DNA from: an uncultured Cetobacterium sp.
GTDB lineage: Bacteria; Fusobacteriota; Fusobacteriia; Fusobacteriales; Fusobacteriaceae
Assembly (NCBI GenBank): GCA_934085975.1
Contig: CAKOHT010000014.1
Coordinates: 1-44,317, forward strand
Reading direction: 5' to 3'
Length of the DNA: 44,317 bases
Shown: piece after piece, positions 15,278 to 23,387 of the stretch
Numbering within the stretch: position 1 is the first letter of the stretch
Layout: every line of letters begins with the position of its first letter
The notes under the pieces: model-generated
What the model saw: the letters and a program-made list of their open reading frames with translations, nothing else
What the model was told of the DNA's origin: nothing
Databases searched by the model: none
Position numbers and translations under genes: made by a program

Positions 15278-15637
15278 ATGAATAAAAGAAATAAGGGGAA
15301 AATTTATGAAGAGAAAGCTAAGATATACCTAGAGAACATTGGAGTGAGAGTGTTAGTCATGAACTTTCAAGGTTCTTTTGGAGAGATAGACATAATCGGA
15401 TATGATGATACAACCCTTGTTTTTTTTGAAGTTAAATATAGAAAAAATTTATCTTTTGGGACACCACAAGAAGCGATAGACAAAAGAAAAATGAATAAAA
15501 TATATATAACTGCTAAAGAGTTCATAAAAAAGAATAGATTAGAAAATGAAAAAATACGATTTGATGCAATAGTTTTTCTAGGTGAAGAGGTAGAATGGAT
15601 TAAGAATATTTTTTGGGGTGATGAAGTTGGATTATAA
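15278..15637 (+). CDS. YraN/UPF0102 endonuclease-like protein
   Basis: A 119-residue member of the UPF0102 family, with a restriction-endonuclease-like fold. The conserved core FGEIDIIGYDDTTLVFFEVKYRK carries the D-x(n)-E-x-K arrangement of such nucleases; the start NKRNKGKIYEEKAKIYLENIGVRVL is the family's G-x-x-x-E-x-x-A helix. The cellular role is undetermined. It follows rnhB by 4 bases, and its end overlaps the next gene by 17 bases. Confidence 0.9.
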   Translation: MNKRNKGKIYEEKAKIYLENIGVRVLVMNFQGSFGEIDIIGYDDTTLVFFEVKYRKNLSFGTPQEAIDKRKMNKIYITAKEFIKKNRLENEKIRFDAIVFLGEEVEWIKNIFWGDEVGL

Positions 15638-15842
15638 ATGTGTAAAATGTGGAAGTGATAGATATATAGTCAAAACTGCAGTGATACCAGAAAAAAGCCC
15701 TGGATTGAAAATAGAGATAGGAACATATTATGTAAAAACTTGTGTAGAATGTGGGTATACCGAGTTTTATTCAGCGAAAATAGTAGATAAGGAGTTTGCA
15801 AAAAATAAAAAAGGTAAAAGATATGCTAAAGCAACTCCTTAG
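15621..15842 (+). CDS. Zinc-ribbon protein of the DUF2082-like group
   Basis: A 73-residue protein with two zinc knuckles, CVKC near residues 7-10 and CVEC near 38-41, enclosing a beta-rich YYVKTCVECGYTEFYSAK core. Such small ribbons are annotated as putative nucleic-acid-binding proteins; no function is established. I take ATG 15621; GTG 15618 directly before it and TTG 15627 are alternatives. It overlaps yraN by 17 bases and comF by 20, so the three genes are probably translationally coupled. Confidence 0.8.
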   Translation: MKLDYKCVKCGSDRYIVKTAVIPEKSPGLKIEIGTYYVKTCVECGYTEFYSAKIVDKEFAKNKKGKRYAKATP

Positions 15843-16446
15843 AAAATTATTGTTTGATAATACCTGTTCTTTATGTGGTTGCCATCTCGAAAACAAAGGG
15901 TATTTATGCTCTAGATGTATTGTAAAACTGGAAAAAATGAGCAAATTGAAAAAGAGAGCCAACTTATACTATTTATATTACTATGCAGATGTAAAAAAAA
16001 TAATTTTTGATTTAAAATTTAAGAACAGAAAAGGCGTTACAGACAGTTTGAGTAGATATGTAAAAGAAGCGATAGAGAATATTCAAGTAGAGAATAAAAT
16101 CGATATAGTAATACCTGTTCCTGTAAGCAAAAAAAGATTTCTAGAAAGAGGGTATAACCAAGTTGAGGAGATATTGAAATCAGCAGATATAGATTTTGAA
16201 AATATTGAGAGAATAAAAAATACAAGATATATGTATGAGATAAAAGATTATAGAAAAAGAAAAGAGAATGTAAAAAAAGCATTTAAAATAGAAAAAAATT
16301 ATTTTCAAAAAAATATATTAATAGTTGATGATATTGTGACAACAGGTGCGACCCTAAAAGAGATTGAAAAAGAGTTTTTAGAAAATCGGAAAGCGAAAAC
16401 TGTAATTTTTTTTACAATAGCTGTAGTGAGAGATTACTTTAAATGA
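15823..16446 (+). CDS. ComF-family phosphoribosyltransferase-like protein
   Basis: A 207-residue ComF homologue. The N-terminal four-cysteine zinc finger (CSLCGCHLENKGYLCSRC) is followed by a phosphoribosyltransferase fold with the PRPP loop ILIVDDIVTTGATL near residue 165-178 and the IVIPVPVSKKRFLERGYNQ segment. In naturally competent bacteria ComF helps take in single-stranded DNA. I chose ATG 15823 (AAGGT eight bases upstream) over an upstream TTG at 15796. No other competence genes are in the window. Confidence 0.9.
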   Translation: MLKQLLRKLLFDNTCSLCGCHLENKGYLCSRCIVKLEKMSKLKKRANLYYLYYYADVKKIIFDLKFKNRKGVTDSLSRYVKEAIENIQVENKIDIVIPVPVSKKRFLERGYNQVEEILKSADIDFENIERIKNTRYMYEIKDYRKRKENVKKAFKIEKNYFQKNILIVDDIVTTGATLKEIEKEFLENRKAKTVIFFTIAVVRDYFK

Positions 16447-16467
16447 CTAAATTGAGGATGGGTGGAA

Positions 16468-17058
16468 ATGGAGATTTTTATAAACGGAGAAAAAGTAAAT
16501 ATAGGAATAAAAAATACAAAATTATTGAATGTATTGGAAAGGATAGAAGCTAATGTGATGAGGGATGGAGAGGTTATTGTTGAACTGAAGTTAGATGGTG
16601 AGATGGTAGATGGAAAATCATTGCCTCTGAACAAAAAAGTTAAAGTTTTAGAATTGACAACACGGTCGCATAGAGAGATATTAATAGAATCACTCTATCT
16701 TTTAGAGTCGTATTCAGATAGATTTTTTGAAAATTTATCTGAAATCGAAGAGGAGATGGAGGATATAGGAAAATTAATAGAGATGGTAAGTTTTGTTGAG
16801 TGGGTATATGGGATAGTGTTGTCTTTAAAAGAAGCGACAGCTATAGACTTAATGTATTCAGATTATAATGAATATGTGGAAGAATTTAAAAAATATGCTG
16901 AAGAAGTATTTGAAGCCTTTAGAAAAGAGGATTTTGTGGGAGTGATAGAACTTTTGGAGGGGGCTATAGTACCGTTATTTGAAGATTTACTGGCTAATTC
17001 AAAAGATTATTTGAAGGAAGTTTTAAAAGAGGAGAGTAGAAAAAAGTTATTGAATTAG
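16468..17058 (+). CDS. Acidic protein of unknown function
   Basis: I do not recognise this 196-residue protein. It has no signal peptide or membrane segment and no cysteine. The first 70 residues look beta-rich and end with VKVLELTTRSHREI. The remainder is predicted long amphipathic helix, rich in Glu, Leu and Asp (ENLSEIEEEMEDIGKLIEMV; KKYAEEVFEAFRKEDF). GGTGG precedes ATG 16468; GTG 16462 is an alternative. It follows comF by about 20 bases and ends its operon. Probably lineage-restricted. Confidence 0.75.
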   Translation: MEIFINGEKVNIGIKNTKLLNVLERIEANVMRDGEVIVELKLDGEMVDGKSLPLNKKVKVLELTTRSHREILIESLYLLESYSDRFFENLSEIEEEMEDIGKLIEMVSFVEWVYGIVLSLKEATAIDLMYSDYNEYVEEFKKYAEEVFEAFRKEDFVGVIELLEGAIVPLFEDLLANSKDYLKEVLKEESRKKLLN

Positions 17059-17099
17059 AGAAAAAAATACTCAAAATAGGATGAAAATATAGACAATGT

Positions 17100-17134
17100 C
17101 ACGCGTGTTAAAAAAATAGAAATTATGTTATTAT
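17100..17134 (+). promoter_or_regulatory. tpiA promoter region with a CACGCGTG palindrome
   Basis: An extended -10, TGTTATTAT (TATTAT at 17129-17134), lies 41 bases before the tpiA ATG. The -35 is poor (TGTTAA, 17106-17111) and overlaps a GC-rich palindrome, CACGCGTG (17100-17107). A weak -35 with an overlapping dyad suggests an operator; no regulator is known for it. Confidence 0.4.
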
Positions 17135-17174
17135 AAAATTAAAATTAATAAAAAATTGTTGGAGGGAGAAGGTA

Positions 17175-17933
17175 ATGAGAAAAACAATAGTTGCAGGAAA
17201 CTGGAAAATGAATAAAACAGTGGCAGAGACAAAAGATATGCTATCAGAACTAAAAGAATTAGCAAAAGATGTAAAAGGAGTTGAGGTTGTGATAGGAGCT
17301 CCATTTACAGCTTTGGAATCAGCAGTAAAAACTGTTGAGGGGTCAAACATTGCGATAGCTGCACAAAATATGTATCCAAAGGATTCGGGAGCGTATACAG
17401 GTGAGATATCACCAGTTATGTTAAAAGAGCTCGGAGTGAAATATGTTATATTGGGGCATTCAGAGAGAAGAGAGTACTTTCATGAAACAAATCTTTTCAT
17501 CAATGAAAAAGTGAAATCAGCTTTAGCTCATGGTTTAATTCCAATACTATGTATAGGAGAAAGATTGGAAGAAAGAGAAGCTGGAAGAACAGCAGAAGTA
17601 AACGAAAAGCAAATTAGAGAAGGGTTAGCAGGATTAACACCAGAAGAGGCCGTGAAAGTTGTGATAGCATACGAGCCGGTATGGGCTATAGGAACTGGGA
17701 AAACAGCTACACCAGAAATGGCAGAAGAGACTCACAAAGAGATTAGAGATGTATTGACGGCTATGTTTGGAGCGAAGGTAGCATCAGAGATAACAATCCA
17801 ATATGGAGGATCAATGAATGCTAAAAACGCAGCGGAGCTGTTAGCTATGGAAAATATAGATGGTGGACTTGTTGGAGGAGCTTCGTTAGACGCACCTACG
17901 TTCATTCAAGTAATAAAAGCGGGAGCAAGATAA
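17175..17933 (+). CDS. tpiA: Triose-phosphate isomerase
   Basis: Interconverts dihydroxyacetone phosphate and glyceraldehyde 3-phosphate in glycolysis. 252 residues, usual length. Catalytic residues are visible: Lys11 in AGNWKMNKT, His95 in ILGHSERRE, Glu167 in AYEPVWAIGTGKTA, and the phosphate-binding YGGSMNAKN and GGASL segments. GGAGGGAG precedes the ATG. gpmI follows after 21 bases, forming a two-gene glycolytic operon. Confidence 0.98.
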   Translation: MRKTIVAGNWKMNKTVAETKDMLSELKELAKDVKGVEVVIGAPFTALESAVKTVEGSNIAIAAQNMYPKDSGAYTGEISPVMLKELGVKYVILGHSERREYFHETNLFINEKVKSALAHGLIPILCIGERLEEREAGRTAEVNEKQIREGLAGLTPEEAVKVVIAYEPVWAIGTGKTATPEMAEETHKEIRDVLTAMFGAKVASEITIQYGGSMNAKNAAELLAMENIDGGLVGGASLDAPTFIQVIKAGAR

Positions 17934-17954
17934 TAAAAATTAGGAGGCTTAAAA

Positions 17955-19475
17955 ATGGCTAAAAAACCTTTAATGTTAATGGTTCTTGATGGTTGGGGAT
18001 ACAATCCAAACGCATCAGAAAAAAATGCTATTGCGGAAGCAAAACCAGAAAATTTTGAAAGATTATTTAATACATATCCTCACACTTTAATAAAAGCATC
18101 TGGAGAGGCGGTGGGACTGCCAGAGGGACAGATGGGAAACTCTGAAGTGGGACATCTGAATTTAGGAGCCGGTAGAGTTGTTTATCAACCGCTTGTAGAG
18201 ATTACAAAAGAGATTAGAGATGGAGAGTTTTTTGAAAAAGATAAAGTCGTAGAGGCTTTTAACTATGCTAAAAATAATGATAAAGCGATTCATTTTATGG
18301 GACTTTTATCAGATGGAGGAGTTCATTCTCACATAAACCACCTATTTGGACTACTTGAGATGGCAAAAAAAACAGGATTAACAAAAGTGTATATTCATGC
18401 TTTTATGGATGGAAGAGACACTGCGCCCACTTCAGGATTAGAGTTCATGAAAAAATTGGAAGAGAAAATAAAAGAGATAGGGGTAGGAGAGATTGCTACT
18501 ATTTCCGGAAGATATTATTCAATGGATAGAGATACAAATTGGGATAGAACAGAAAAAGCTTATAATGCTATAGTTGGGAAAGTTGAGGTGACAGAAAAAA
18601 CAGCGGAGCAAGTTATACAGGATTCATACTCTGAGAAAATAACGGATGAATTTATAAAACCAGTTTTATTGACAAAATCTGGTGAGGTTCAAAAAGGAGA
18701 TGTAGTAATCAATTTTAATTTCAGACCAGATAGAGCTAGACAGATAACAAGAGCTTTAACGGATAAGAATTTTAAAGGCTTCCAAAGAGAATATTTAGAA
18801 CCTAAGTATTACTGTATGAGGCAATATGATTCCACTATAGATGCGGAGATTATTTACAGTGATAAAGATATAACTAACACTCTAGGAGAGGTTATATCAA
18901 AGCACAATTTAACTCAGTTAAGAACAGCTGAAACAGAGAAATATGCACACGTTACATTTTTCTTCAACGGTGGAAAAGAAACTGAATTTAATGGAGAGGA
19001 AAGGGTTCTAGTGGCATCCCCAAAAGTAGCTACTTATGATTTACAACCAGAGATGTCTGCTCCAGAGTTGACAAAGAAAGTTTTAGAGGCATTGAATTCT
19101 AATAAATTTGATGTTATCATAATGAACTTTGCTAATCCAGATATGGTTGGACATACAGGTGTATTCAATGCAGCTGTGAAAGCCATAAAAGCGGTTGATA
19201 AAGGAATAGGAGAGATTGTCAATAAGGTTCTAGAGTTAGATGGAACAGTATTAATAACTGCTGATCATGGAAATGCGGAGAAAATGGTAGATCCAGTGAC
19301 GAATGAACCGTTCACTGCACATACAACTAATGAGGTGCCATTCATCTATGTTTCCAATAATTTTAGAGGGGAACTAAACCACGGTAAGTTGGCTGATATA
19401 GCACCAACAATGTTAGAAATACTGCATATTGAGAAACCTGCTGAAATGAATGGAGTTTCTTTAATAAAAAAATAA
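17955..19475 (+). CDS. gpmI: 2,3-bisphosphoglycerate-independent phosphoglycerate mutase
   Basis: Interconverts 3- and 2-phosphoglycerate using two Mn ions and a phosphoserine intermediate. 506 residues. The alkaline-phosphatase-superfamily motifs are present: MVLDGWGYN (metal), MGNSEVGHLNLGAG with catalytic Ser63, DGGVHSHINH, GRYYSMDRDTNWDR, and the C-terminal TADHGNAE and HTTNEVPF metal ligands. AGGAGG precedes the ATG. No terminator hairpin is visible after the stop before the next promoter, so some read-through into the lysine riboswitch is possible. Confidence 0.98.
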   Translation: MAKKPLMLMVLDGWGYNPNASEKNAIAEAKPENFERLFNTYPHTLIKASGEAVGLPEGQMGNSEVGHLNLGAGRVVYQPLVEITKEIRDGEFFEKDKVVEAFNYAKNNDKAIHFMGLLSDGGVHSHINHLFGLLEMAKKTGLTKVYIHAFMDGRDTAPTSGLEFMKKLEEKIKEIGVGEIATISGRYYSMDRDTNWDRTEKAYNAIVGKVEVTEKTAEQVIQDSYSEKITDEFIKPVLLTKSGEVQKGDVVINFNFRPDRARQITRALTDKNFKGFQREYLEPKYYCMRQYDSTIDAEIIYSDKDITNTLGEVISKHNLTQLRTAETEKYAHVTFFFNGGKETEFNGEERVLVASPKVATYDLQPEMSAPELTKKVLEALNSNKFDVIIMNFANPDMVGHTGVFNAAVKAIKAVDKGIGEIVNKVLELDGTVLITADHGNAEKMVDPVTNEPFTAHTTNEVPFIYVSNNFRGELNHGKLADIAPTMLEILHIEKPAEMNGVSLIKK

Positions 19476-19504
19476 TTGACAGTAAAAAAAAATAGTGATA
19501 CTAT
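19476..19504 (+). promoter_or_regulatory. Promoter of the lysine-riboswitch transcript
   Basis: Consensus TTGACA (19476-19481) directly after the gpmI stop, 17-base spacer, TACTAT (19499-19504); an overlapping TATAAT is at 19502-19507. The 337-base gap 19476-19812 is explained by this promoter, the riboswitch and its terminator. Confidence 0.8.
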
Positions 19505-19528
19505 AATTTAAAGTTTCGAAAATTTAAT

Positions 19529-19705
19529 ATTTTAGGTAGAGGTTGCGGATGACAAGAGTAACTCAATGGAGCTCGACAAAGCATTGAAATTGAGAGAAAG
19601 GGAAATTCGCCGAAATGAAGATTGTGTCAAAAATCTTTGTTGGGCATATGAAAAAAATTCATATGACTGTCATCAGGTATATACTGATGTTGTGCTATCC
19701 AAAAT
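19529..19705 (+). promoter_or_regulatory. Lysine riboswitch (L-box) aptamer
   Basis: Conserved L-box blocks appear in order: AGAGGTTGCG (from 19538), AAGAGTAA, GAAAGGGAAATTCGCCGAA, TTTGTTGGG and GACTGTCAT. P1 is ATTTTAGGTAG (19529-19539) with CTATCCAAAAT (19695-19705), ten pairs around one A-C mismatch; a CATCAG/CTGATG hairpin forms P5. It precedes a terminator and an NhaC-family transporter gene. Any small reading frame here is only the riboswitch. Confidence 0.9.
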
Positions 19706-19727
19706 TTGTGATATATTTTACAGATTG

Positions 19728-19761
19728 ACTACCGTATCTATGTTGTACGGTAGTTTTTTTT
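19728..19761 (+). terminator. Terminator of the lysine riboswitch expression platform
   Basis: Hairpin ACTACCGTA (19728-19736) / TACGGTAGT (19746-19754) followed by a T run. CTACC in its left arm (19729-19733) is complementary to GGTAG in the 5' strand of P1 (19535-19539), giving a possible antiterminator. Lysine would stabilise P1 and so favour termination. Confidence 0.9.
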
Positions 19762-19812
19762 ACCTAAAATTTCATTGAAACTAGAATATAAATTAAACTT
19801 GGAGGTTTTAGG

Positions 19813-21297
19813 ATGAACAGAGTGACAGAATTATTGAAATTAAGCCCAGTTGCAGTTTTAGCAATGTTGATGTTTATGGGGTATGACGCTTTGATAGCAG
19901 CACCGATAGCGACAATTTATGCAGCGTTGGTGGCTGGATTTGTTGAGAGAAAAAAGGTAAATGATATAATCGAAGCTGTCATAAATAATGCTAAAGAGAT
20001 GCAGGTTGCATTTTTTATTTTGATGGTTGCCTATGCTATGGCAGAGGTATTTATGTCAACAGGAGTTGGAGCTTCAATTATAAACTTGGCTTTGAATGTA
20101 GGATTGACTGGAAGAACTGTTGCAGTTGTGGGAATAGTTGTAACATCAATTTTGTCAATAGCCACAGGAACAAGTTGGGGAACATTTGCAGCTTGCGCAC
20201 CGATATTTTTATGGCTTAATCATATTGTGGGTGGAAATGTGGCCTTAACAGTGGGAGCAATTGCTGGTGGAGCGTGTTTTGGGGATAACATAGGACTTAT
20301 ATCAGATACAACAATTGTGAGTTCTGGAATCCAAAAAGTTGAGGTAATAAAAAGAATAAGGCATCAAGGATATTGGTCTGGGTTAGTATTAATTTTAGGG
20401 ATTGTGTCTTTTTATCTGGCGGGAGTCATAATGGGGCTACCTACAACAACGGGGGATGCAGCAACTGCTATCGGACAAATTCCAGAAGAGGTTTGGACAG
20501 TGTTAGCTGAGAAAAGAGAGTCAGCAGTGACATTGTTGAATCAAGTAAAAACAGGTGTACCAAGTTATATGATAATACCATTGGTTCTTGTTTTAATTAC
20601 AGCATTTAAGGGCTTAACAACGCTACTATGTTTATTCATAGGTATATTTGCAGCATATGTATTGGGTATGGTTGCAGGTACGGTTGAGAATACAGGAACA
20701 TTTTTGAATCTTTTATATTCTGGATTTGAGGGTGCAGGTTCTTGGGTTATTGTAATGATGATGTGGGTTGCAGCATTTGGTGGAATTATGAAGTTGATGG
20801 ACGCTTTTAGACCTTTGTCAAATGTAGTGGTTACAGTGTCTAAAAATGTAAGACAGTTGATGTTTTGTAATGGACTACTATCAATATTGGGAAATGCAGG
20901 TCTAGCGGATGAGATGGCTCAGATAGTTACTATGGGACCTATCATAAGGGAGATTGTAGAGAAAAATGTTGAGGGATCACCTGAGGATATAGAGGTATTG
21001 AGACTTAGAAATGCAACATTTAGTGACGCACTTGGGGTATTTGGATCACAGTTAATTCCATGGCACGTATATATAGGATTCTATTTAGGGATAGCTCAGG
21101 CTGTTTATCCGCTATATAAATTCGGTGCAATAGATATAATAAAATTTAATTTCTTAGCACTGATAGCGGTATCATCAATTTTGATAGCAACATTGACAGG
21201 TTTGGATAGATTTATTCCAAGATTTGGATTGCCAAGTGAGCCAAGTGTGAGGTTAAAAAAAGCACCTACAGAGAATTATGCAGGTGAAAAAGCTTAA
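19813..21297 (+). CDS. NhaC-family transporter, probable lysine importer
   Basis: A 494-residue polytopic inner-membrane protein with about 11-12 hydrophobic segments. The NhaC/ion-transporter signature is seen in SIATGTSWGTFAACAPIFLWL (split: SIATGTSWGTF, AACAPIFLWL) and AIAGGACFGDNIGLISDTTIVSS-like sequence. NhaC members are usually annotated Na+/H+ antiporters, but comparative riboswitch studies proposed some NhaC-superfamily members as lysine transporters (LysW). The L-box just upstream favours lysine transport here (inference). GGAGG precedes ATG 19813. Single-gene unit ended by the hairpin at 21308. Confidence 0.88.
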   Translation: MNRVTELLKLSPVAVLAMLMFMGYDALIAAPIATIYAALVAGFVERKKVNDIIEAVINNAKEMQVAFFILMVAYAMAEVFMSTGVGASIINLALNVGLTGRTVAVVGIVVTSILSIATGTSWGTFAACAPIFLWLNHIVGGNVALTVGAIAGGACFGDNIGLISDTTIVSSGIQKVEVIKRIRHQGYWSGLVLILGIVSFYLAGVIMGLPTTTGDAATAIGQIPEEVWTVLAEKRESAVTLLNQVKTGVPSYMIIPLVLVLITAFKGLTTLLCLFIGIFAAYVLGMVAGTVENTGTFLNLLYSGFEGAGSWVIVMMMWVAAFGGIMKLMDAFRPLSNVVVTVSKNVRQLMFCNGLLSILGNAGLADEMAQIVTMGPIIREIVEKNVEGSPEDIEVLRLRNATFSDALGVFGSQLIPWHVYIGFYLGIAQAVYPLYKFGAIDIIKFNFLALIAVSSILIATLTGLDRFIPRFGLPSEPSVRLKKAPTENYAGEKA

Positions 21298-21307
21298 GAT
21301 ATAGGAG

Positions 21308-21337
21308 CCCTTACTGAAGAAAGTGAGGGTTTTTTTA
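21308..21337 (+). terminator. Terminator after the NhaC-family gene
   Basis: Eight-pair hairpin CCCTTACT / AGTGAGGG (one G-T) followed by eight T. Confidence 0.88.
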
Positions 21338-21366
21338 TTTACAAAAGATTTTATATATGGTAGAAT
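21338..21366 (+). promoter_or_regulatory. Promoter of ychF
   Basis: TTTACA (21338-21343), 17-base spacer, TAGAAT (21361-21366), 36 bases before the ychF ATG. Confidence 0.65.
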
Positions 21367-21402
21367 CTAAAGTAAAATAAAATTTCAGGAGGAATCTCTA
21401 AA

Positions 21403-22497
21403 ATGATAGGTATAGGAATAGTAGGACTTCCAAATGTGGGAAAGTCAACTCTTTTTAATGCAATAACAAAAGCTGGAGCAGCGGAAGCAGCAAACTATCC
21501 GTTTTGTACAATAGAACCAAATGTAGGAATGGTAACAGTCCCAGATCAAAGATTGGAGGAGTTATCAAAAATAATAAATCCTCAAAGAGTTCAGCATGCA
21601 ACGGTTGAATTTGTGGATATTGCAGGTTTAGTTGAAGGAGCAGCAAAGGGTGAGGGGCTAGGAAATAAATTCCTATCAAACATCAGAACTACTGCTGCAA
21701 TTTGTCAAGTTGTTAGGTGTTTTGAGGATGAGAATATCATTCACGTGAGTGGAAGTGTTAATCCAATAAGAGATATTGAAATTATAAATGGAGAGTTAAT
21801 CTTAGCTGATATGGAAACTATTGAAAAAGCTATAGAGAAACAATCTAAACTATTTAAAGCAAAAAATAAAGAAGCTTTAGTATTGATGCCAGTTTTAGAA
21901 AAATGTAAAGCACATTTGGATGAATATAAGATGCTAAAAACTTTAGCACTGACTTCTGAAGAACAGGAATTAATAAGAACATATCAACTTTTAACGCAAA
22001 AGCCAATGATGTTTGCAGCGAATGTATCGGAAGATGAGTTAGCTACTGGAAATGAATATGTAGAGAAAGTAAAAGAGTACGCAGCGAGTTTAGGTGCAGA
22101 AGTTGTAGTAGTTTCTGCAAAAGTGGAATCGGAACTTCAAGAGATGGAAGATGAGGATAAAAAAGAGTTCTTAGAGGCTCTAGGGGTGGAAGAACCTGGG
22201 TTAAATAGATTGATAAGAGCAGGGTTTAAGCTATTAGGATTGCAAACTTATTTCACAGCGGGAGTAAAAGAGGTAAGAGCTTGGACTATAAAAATAGGAG
22301 ATACGGCTCCAAAGGCTGCTGGTGAAATTCATACAGATTTTGAAAGAGGATTTATCAGAGCAAAAGTGGTTGGATATGAGGATTTTATAAAGTATTCTGG
22401 TTGGAAAGGAGCACAAGAGGCTGGAGTTCTAAGATTAGAAGGAAAAGAATATATTGTAAAAGATGGGGACTTGATGGAGTTTTTATTCAATGTATAA
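21403..22497 (+). CDS. ychF: Redox-regulated ATPase YchF (Obg-related)
   Basis: A universally conserved P-loop protein of the TRAFAC/Obg group that prefers ATP and binds ribosomes. 364 residues, normal length. G1 is [14 protein letters not shown] at about 7-20, G3 [20 protein letters not shown], and the [15 protein letters not shown] region corresponds to G4/G5; the C-terminal TGS domain shows [30 protein letters not shown] sequence. AGGAGG precedes the ATG. No partner gene is nearby. Confidence 0.96.
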   Translation: MIGIGIVGLPNVGKSTLFNAITKAGAAEAANYPFCTIEPNVGMVTVPDQRLEELSKIINPQRVQHATVEFVDIAGLVEGAAKGEGLGNKFLSNIRTTAAICQVVRCFEDENIIHVSGSVNPIRDIEIINGELILADMETIEKAIEKQSKLFKAKNKEALVLMPVLEKCKAHLDEYKMLKTLALTSEEQELIRTYQLLTQKPMMFAANVSEDELATGNEYVEKVKEYAASLGAEVVVVSAKVESELQEMEDEDKKEFLEALGVEEPGLNRLIRAGFKLLGLQTYFTAGVKEVRAWTIKIGDTAPKAAGEIHTDFERGFIRAKVVGYEDFIKYSGWKGAQEAGVLRLEGKEYIVKDGDLMEFLFNV

Positions 22498-22525
22498 AAT
22501 ATAAAAGGTTGTTAAGAAAAATTAC

Positions 22526-22554
22526 TTGACAACGTTTAAAAAAACTAGTAAAAT
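22526..22554 (+). promoter_or_regulatory. Promoter of yceD-rpmF
   Basis: Consensus TTGACA (22526-22531), 17-base spacer, TAAAAT (22549-22554), 33 bases before the yceD start. Confidence 0.78.
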
Positions 22555-22586
22555 ATTAGGGTATTGTAATTATAAGGAGGATAACA

Positions 22587-23069
22587 TTGATAATCAAGCT
22601 TAGTGAAATTATTAATGAATCAGAGGTAGCCTTTGATTATACGGAGAAGACTATGGATTCTATGGACATTCCAGAAGGTGTAACCATAAGGGGAAAAGCC
22701 TATAAAGATGGAAATAGTTATGTAGTTGAGGGATCTTATAGAGCAGTACTAAGATTAGAGTGCATTAGATGTTTGGCGGAAATTGAACCTTTAATTCAGG
22801 GCGATTTTAAAGGGGAGTATCTAGATCCAAAGGAATATTCTAAGTATATATCTAGTCTGAAGCCAGAAGAGGAGTTTGGAGATAAACATTTTGAGGAAGC
22901 TATAAATAGCACGATAGATATTTCTAATCTGGTTAGAGAATATATAATACTTGATTTGTCACAATATGAGGCGTGTCTTCCAGAGTGCTCAGATACTTCT
23001 GAAGTGGAGAAATACTCTAAAGAGGATATTGACCCAAGGTGGCAACAATTATTAGACATAAAATTTTAA
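22587..23069 (+). CDS. YceD-family (DUF177) protein
   Basis: A 160-residue DUF177 protein, the family almost always encoded just before rpmF and in plants and E. coli linked to 23S rRNA processing or accumulation. The core LRLECIRCLAEIEPLIQGDF carries a CxxC, and ACLPECSD near the C-terminus gives a second cysteine pair, so a metal site is likely. The start is TTG at 22587: AAGGAGG ends six bases upstream and no ATG or GTG fits. rpmF follows after 36 bases. Confidence 0.9.
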   Translation: MIIKLSEIINESEVAFDYTEKTMDSMDIPEGVTIRGKAYKDGNSYVVEGSYRAVLRLECIRCLAEIEPLIQGDFKGEYLDPKEYSKYISSLKPEEEFGDKHFEEAINSTIDISNLVREYIILDLSQYEACLPECSDTSEVEKYSKEDIDPRWQQLLDIKF

Positions 23070-23105
23070 AGTTTTAAATATGAATGTATTAGGAGGGAAA
23101 CTAAG

Positions 23106-23288
23106 ATGGCAGTACCTAAGAAGAAAACTTCGAAAGCTAAGAAAAATATGAGAAGATCTCACCACGCATTAACAGGTTCTACTTTAGCAACTTGTGACAA
23201 ATGTGGGGCACCAAGAAGACCGCACAGAGTTTGTCTTGCATGTGGAGATTACAACGGGAAACAAGTATTAGCTACTGAAGTAGAGTAA
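23106..23288 (+). CDS. rpmF: 50S ribosomal protein L32 (zinc-binding form)
   Basis: A 60-residue ribosomal protein, with the typical start [20 protein letters not shown]. Four cysteines, CDKC and CLAC, form the zinc ribbon, so this is the zinc-containing (C+) paralogue. GGAGGG precedes the ATG. Part of the yceD-rpmF operon, followed by a terminator. Confidence 0.98.
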   Translation: MAVPKKKTSKAKKNMRRSHHALTGSTLATCDKCGAPRRPHRVCLACGDYNGKQVLATEVE

Positions 23289-23300
23289 TATCTTATAAAA

Positions 23301-23332
23301 AAAAGCGGGATAGTTAAATCTTGCTTTTTTTT
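23301..23332 (+). terminator. Terminator after rpmF
   Basis: A-rich stem AAAAGCGGGAT, loop AGTTAA, ATCTTGCTTTT (with G-T pairs) and a long T run. Confidence 0.85.
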
Positions 23333-23345
23333 ATTTCATAAAATA

Positions 23346-23354
23346 TGGTATAAT
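23346..23354 (+). promoter_or_regulatory. Extended -10 promoter of plsX
   Basis: TGGTATAAT (TATAAT at 23349-23354), 33 bases before the plsX ATG; no good -35, since the expected position lies in the T run of the rpmF terminator. It heads the fatty-acid/phospholipid gene group. Confidence 0.65.
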
Positions 23355-23387
23355 AGATAATAATGATATATCGATTGAGGAGAAAAT

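Noticed and set aside
19566..19778. A 70-residue reading frame upstream of the NhaC gene
   Set aside because: It lies inside the lysine riboswitch and terminator and has no ribosome site; the conserved blocks are RNA motifs.
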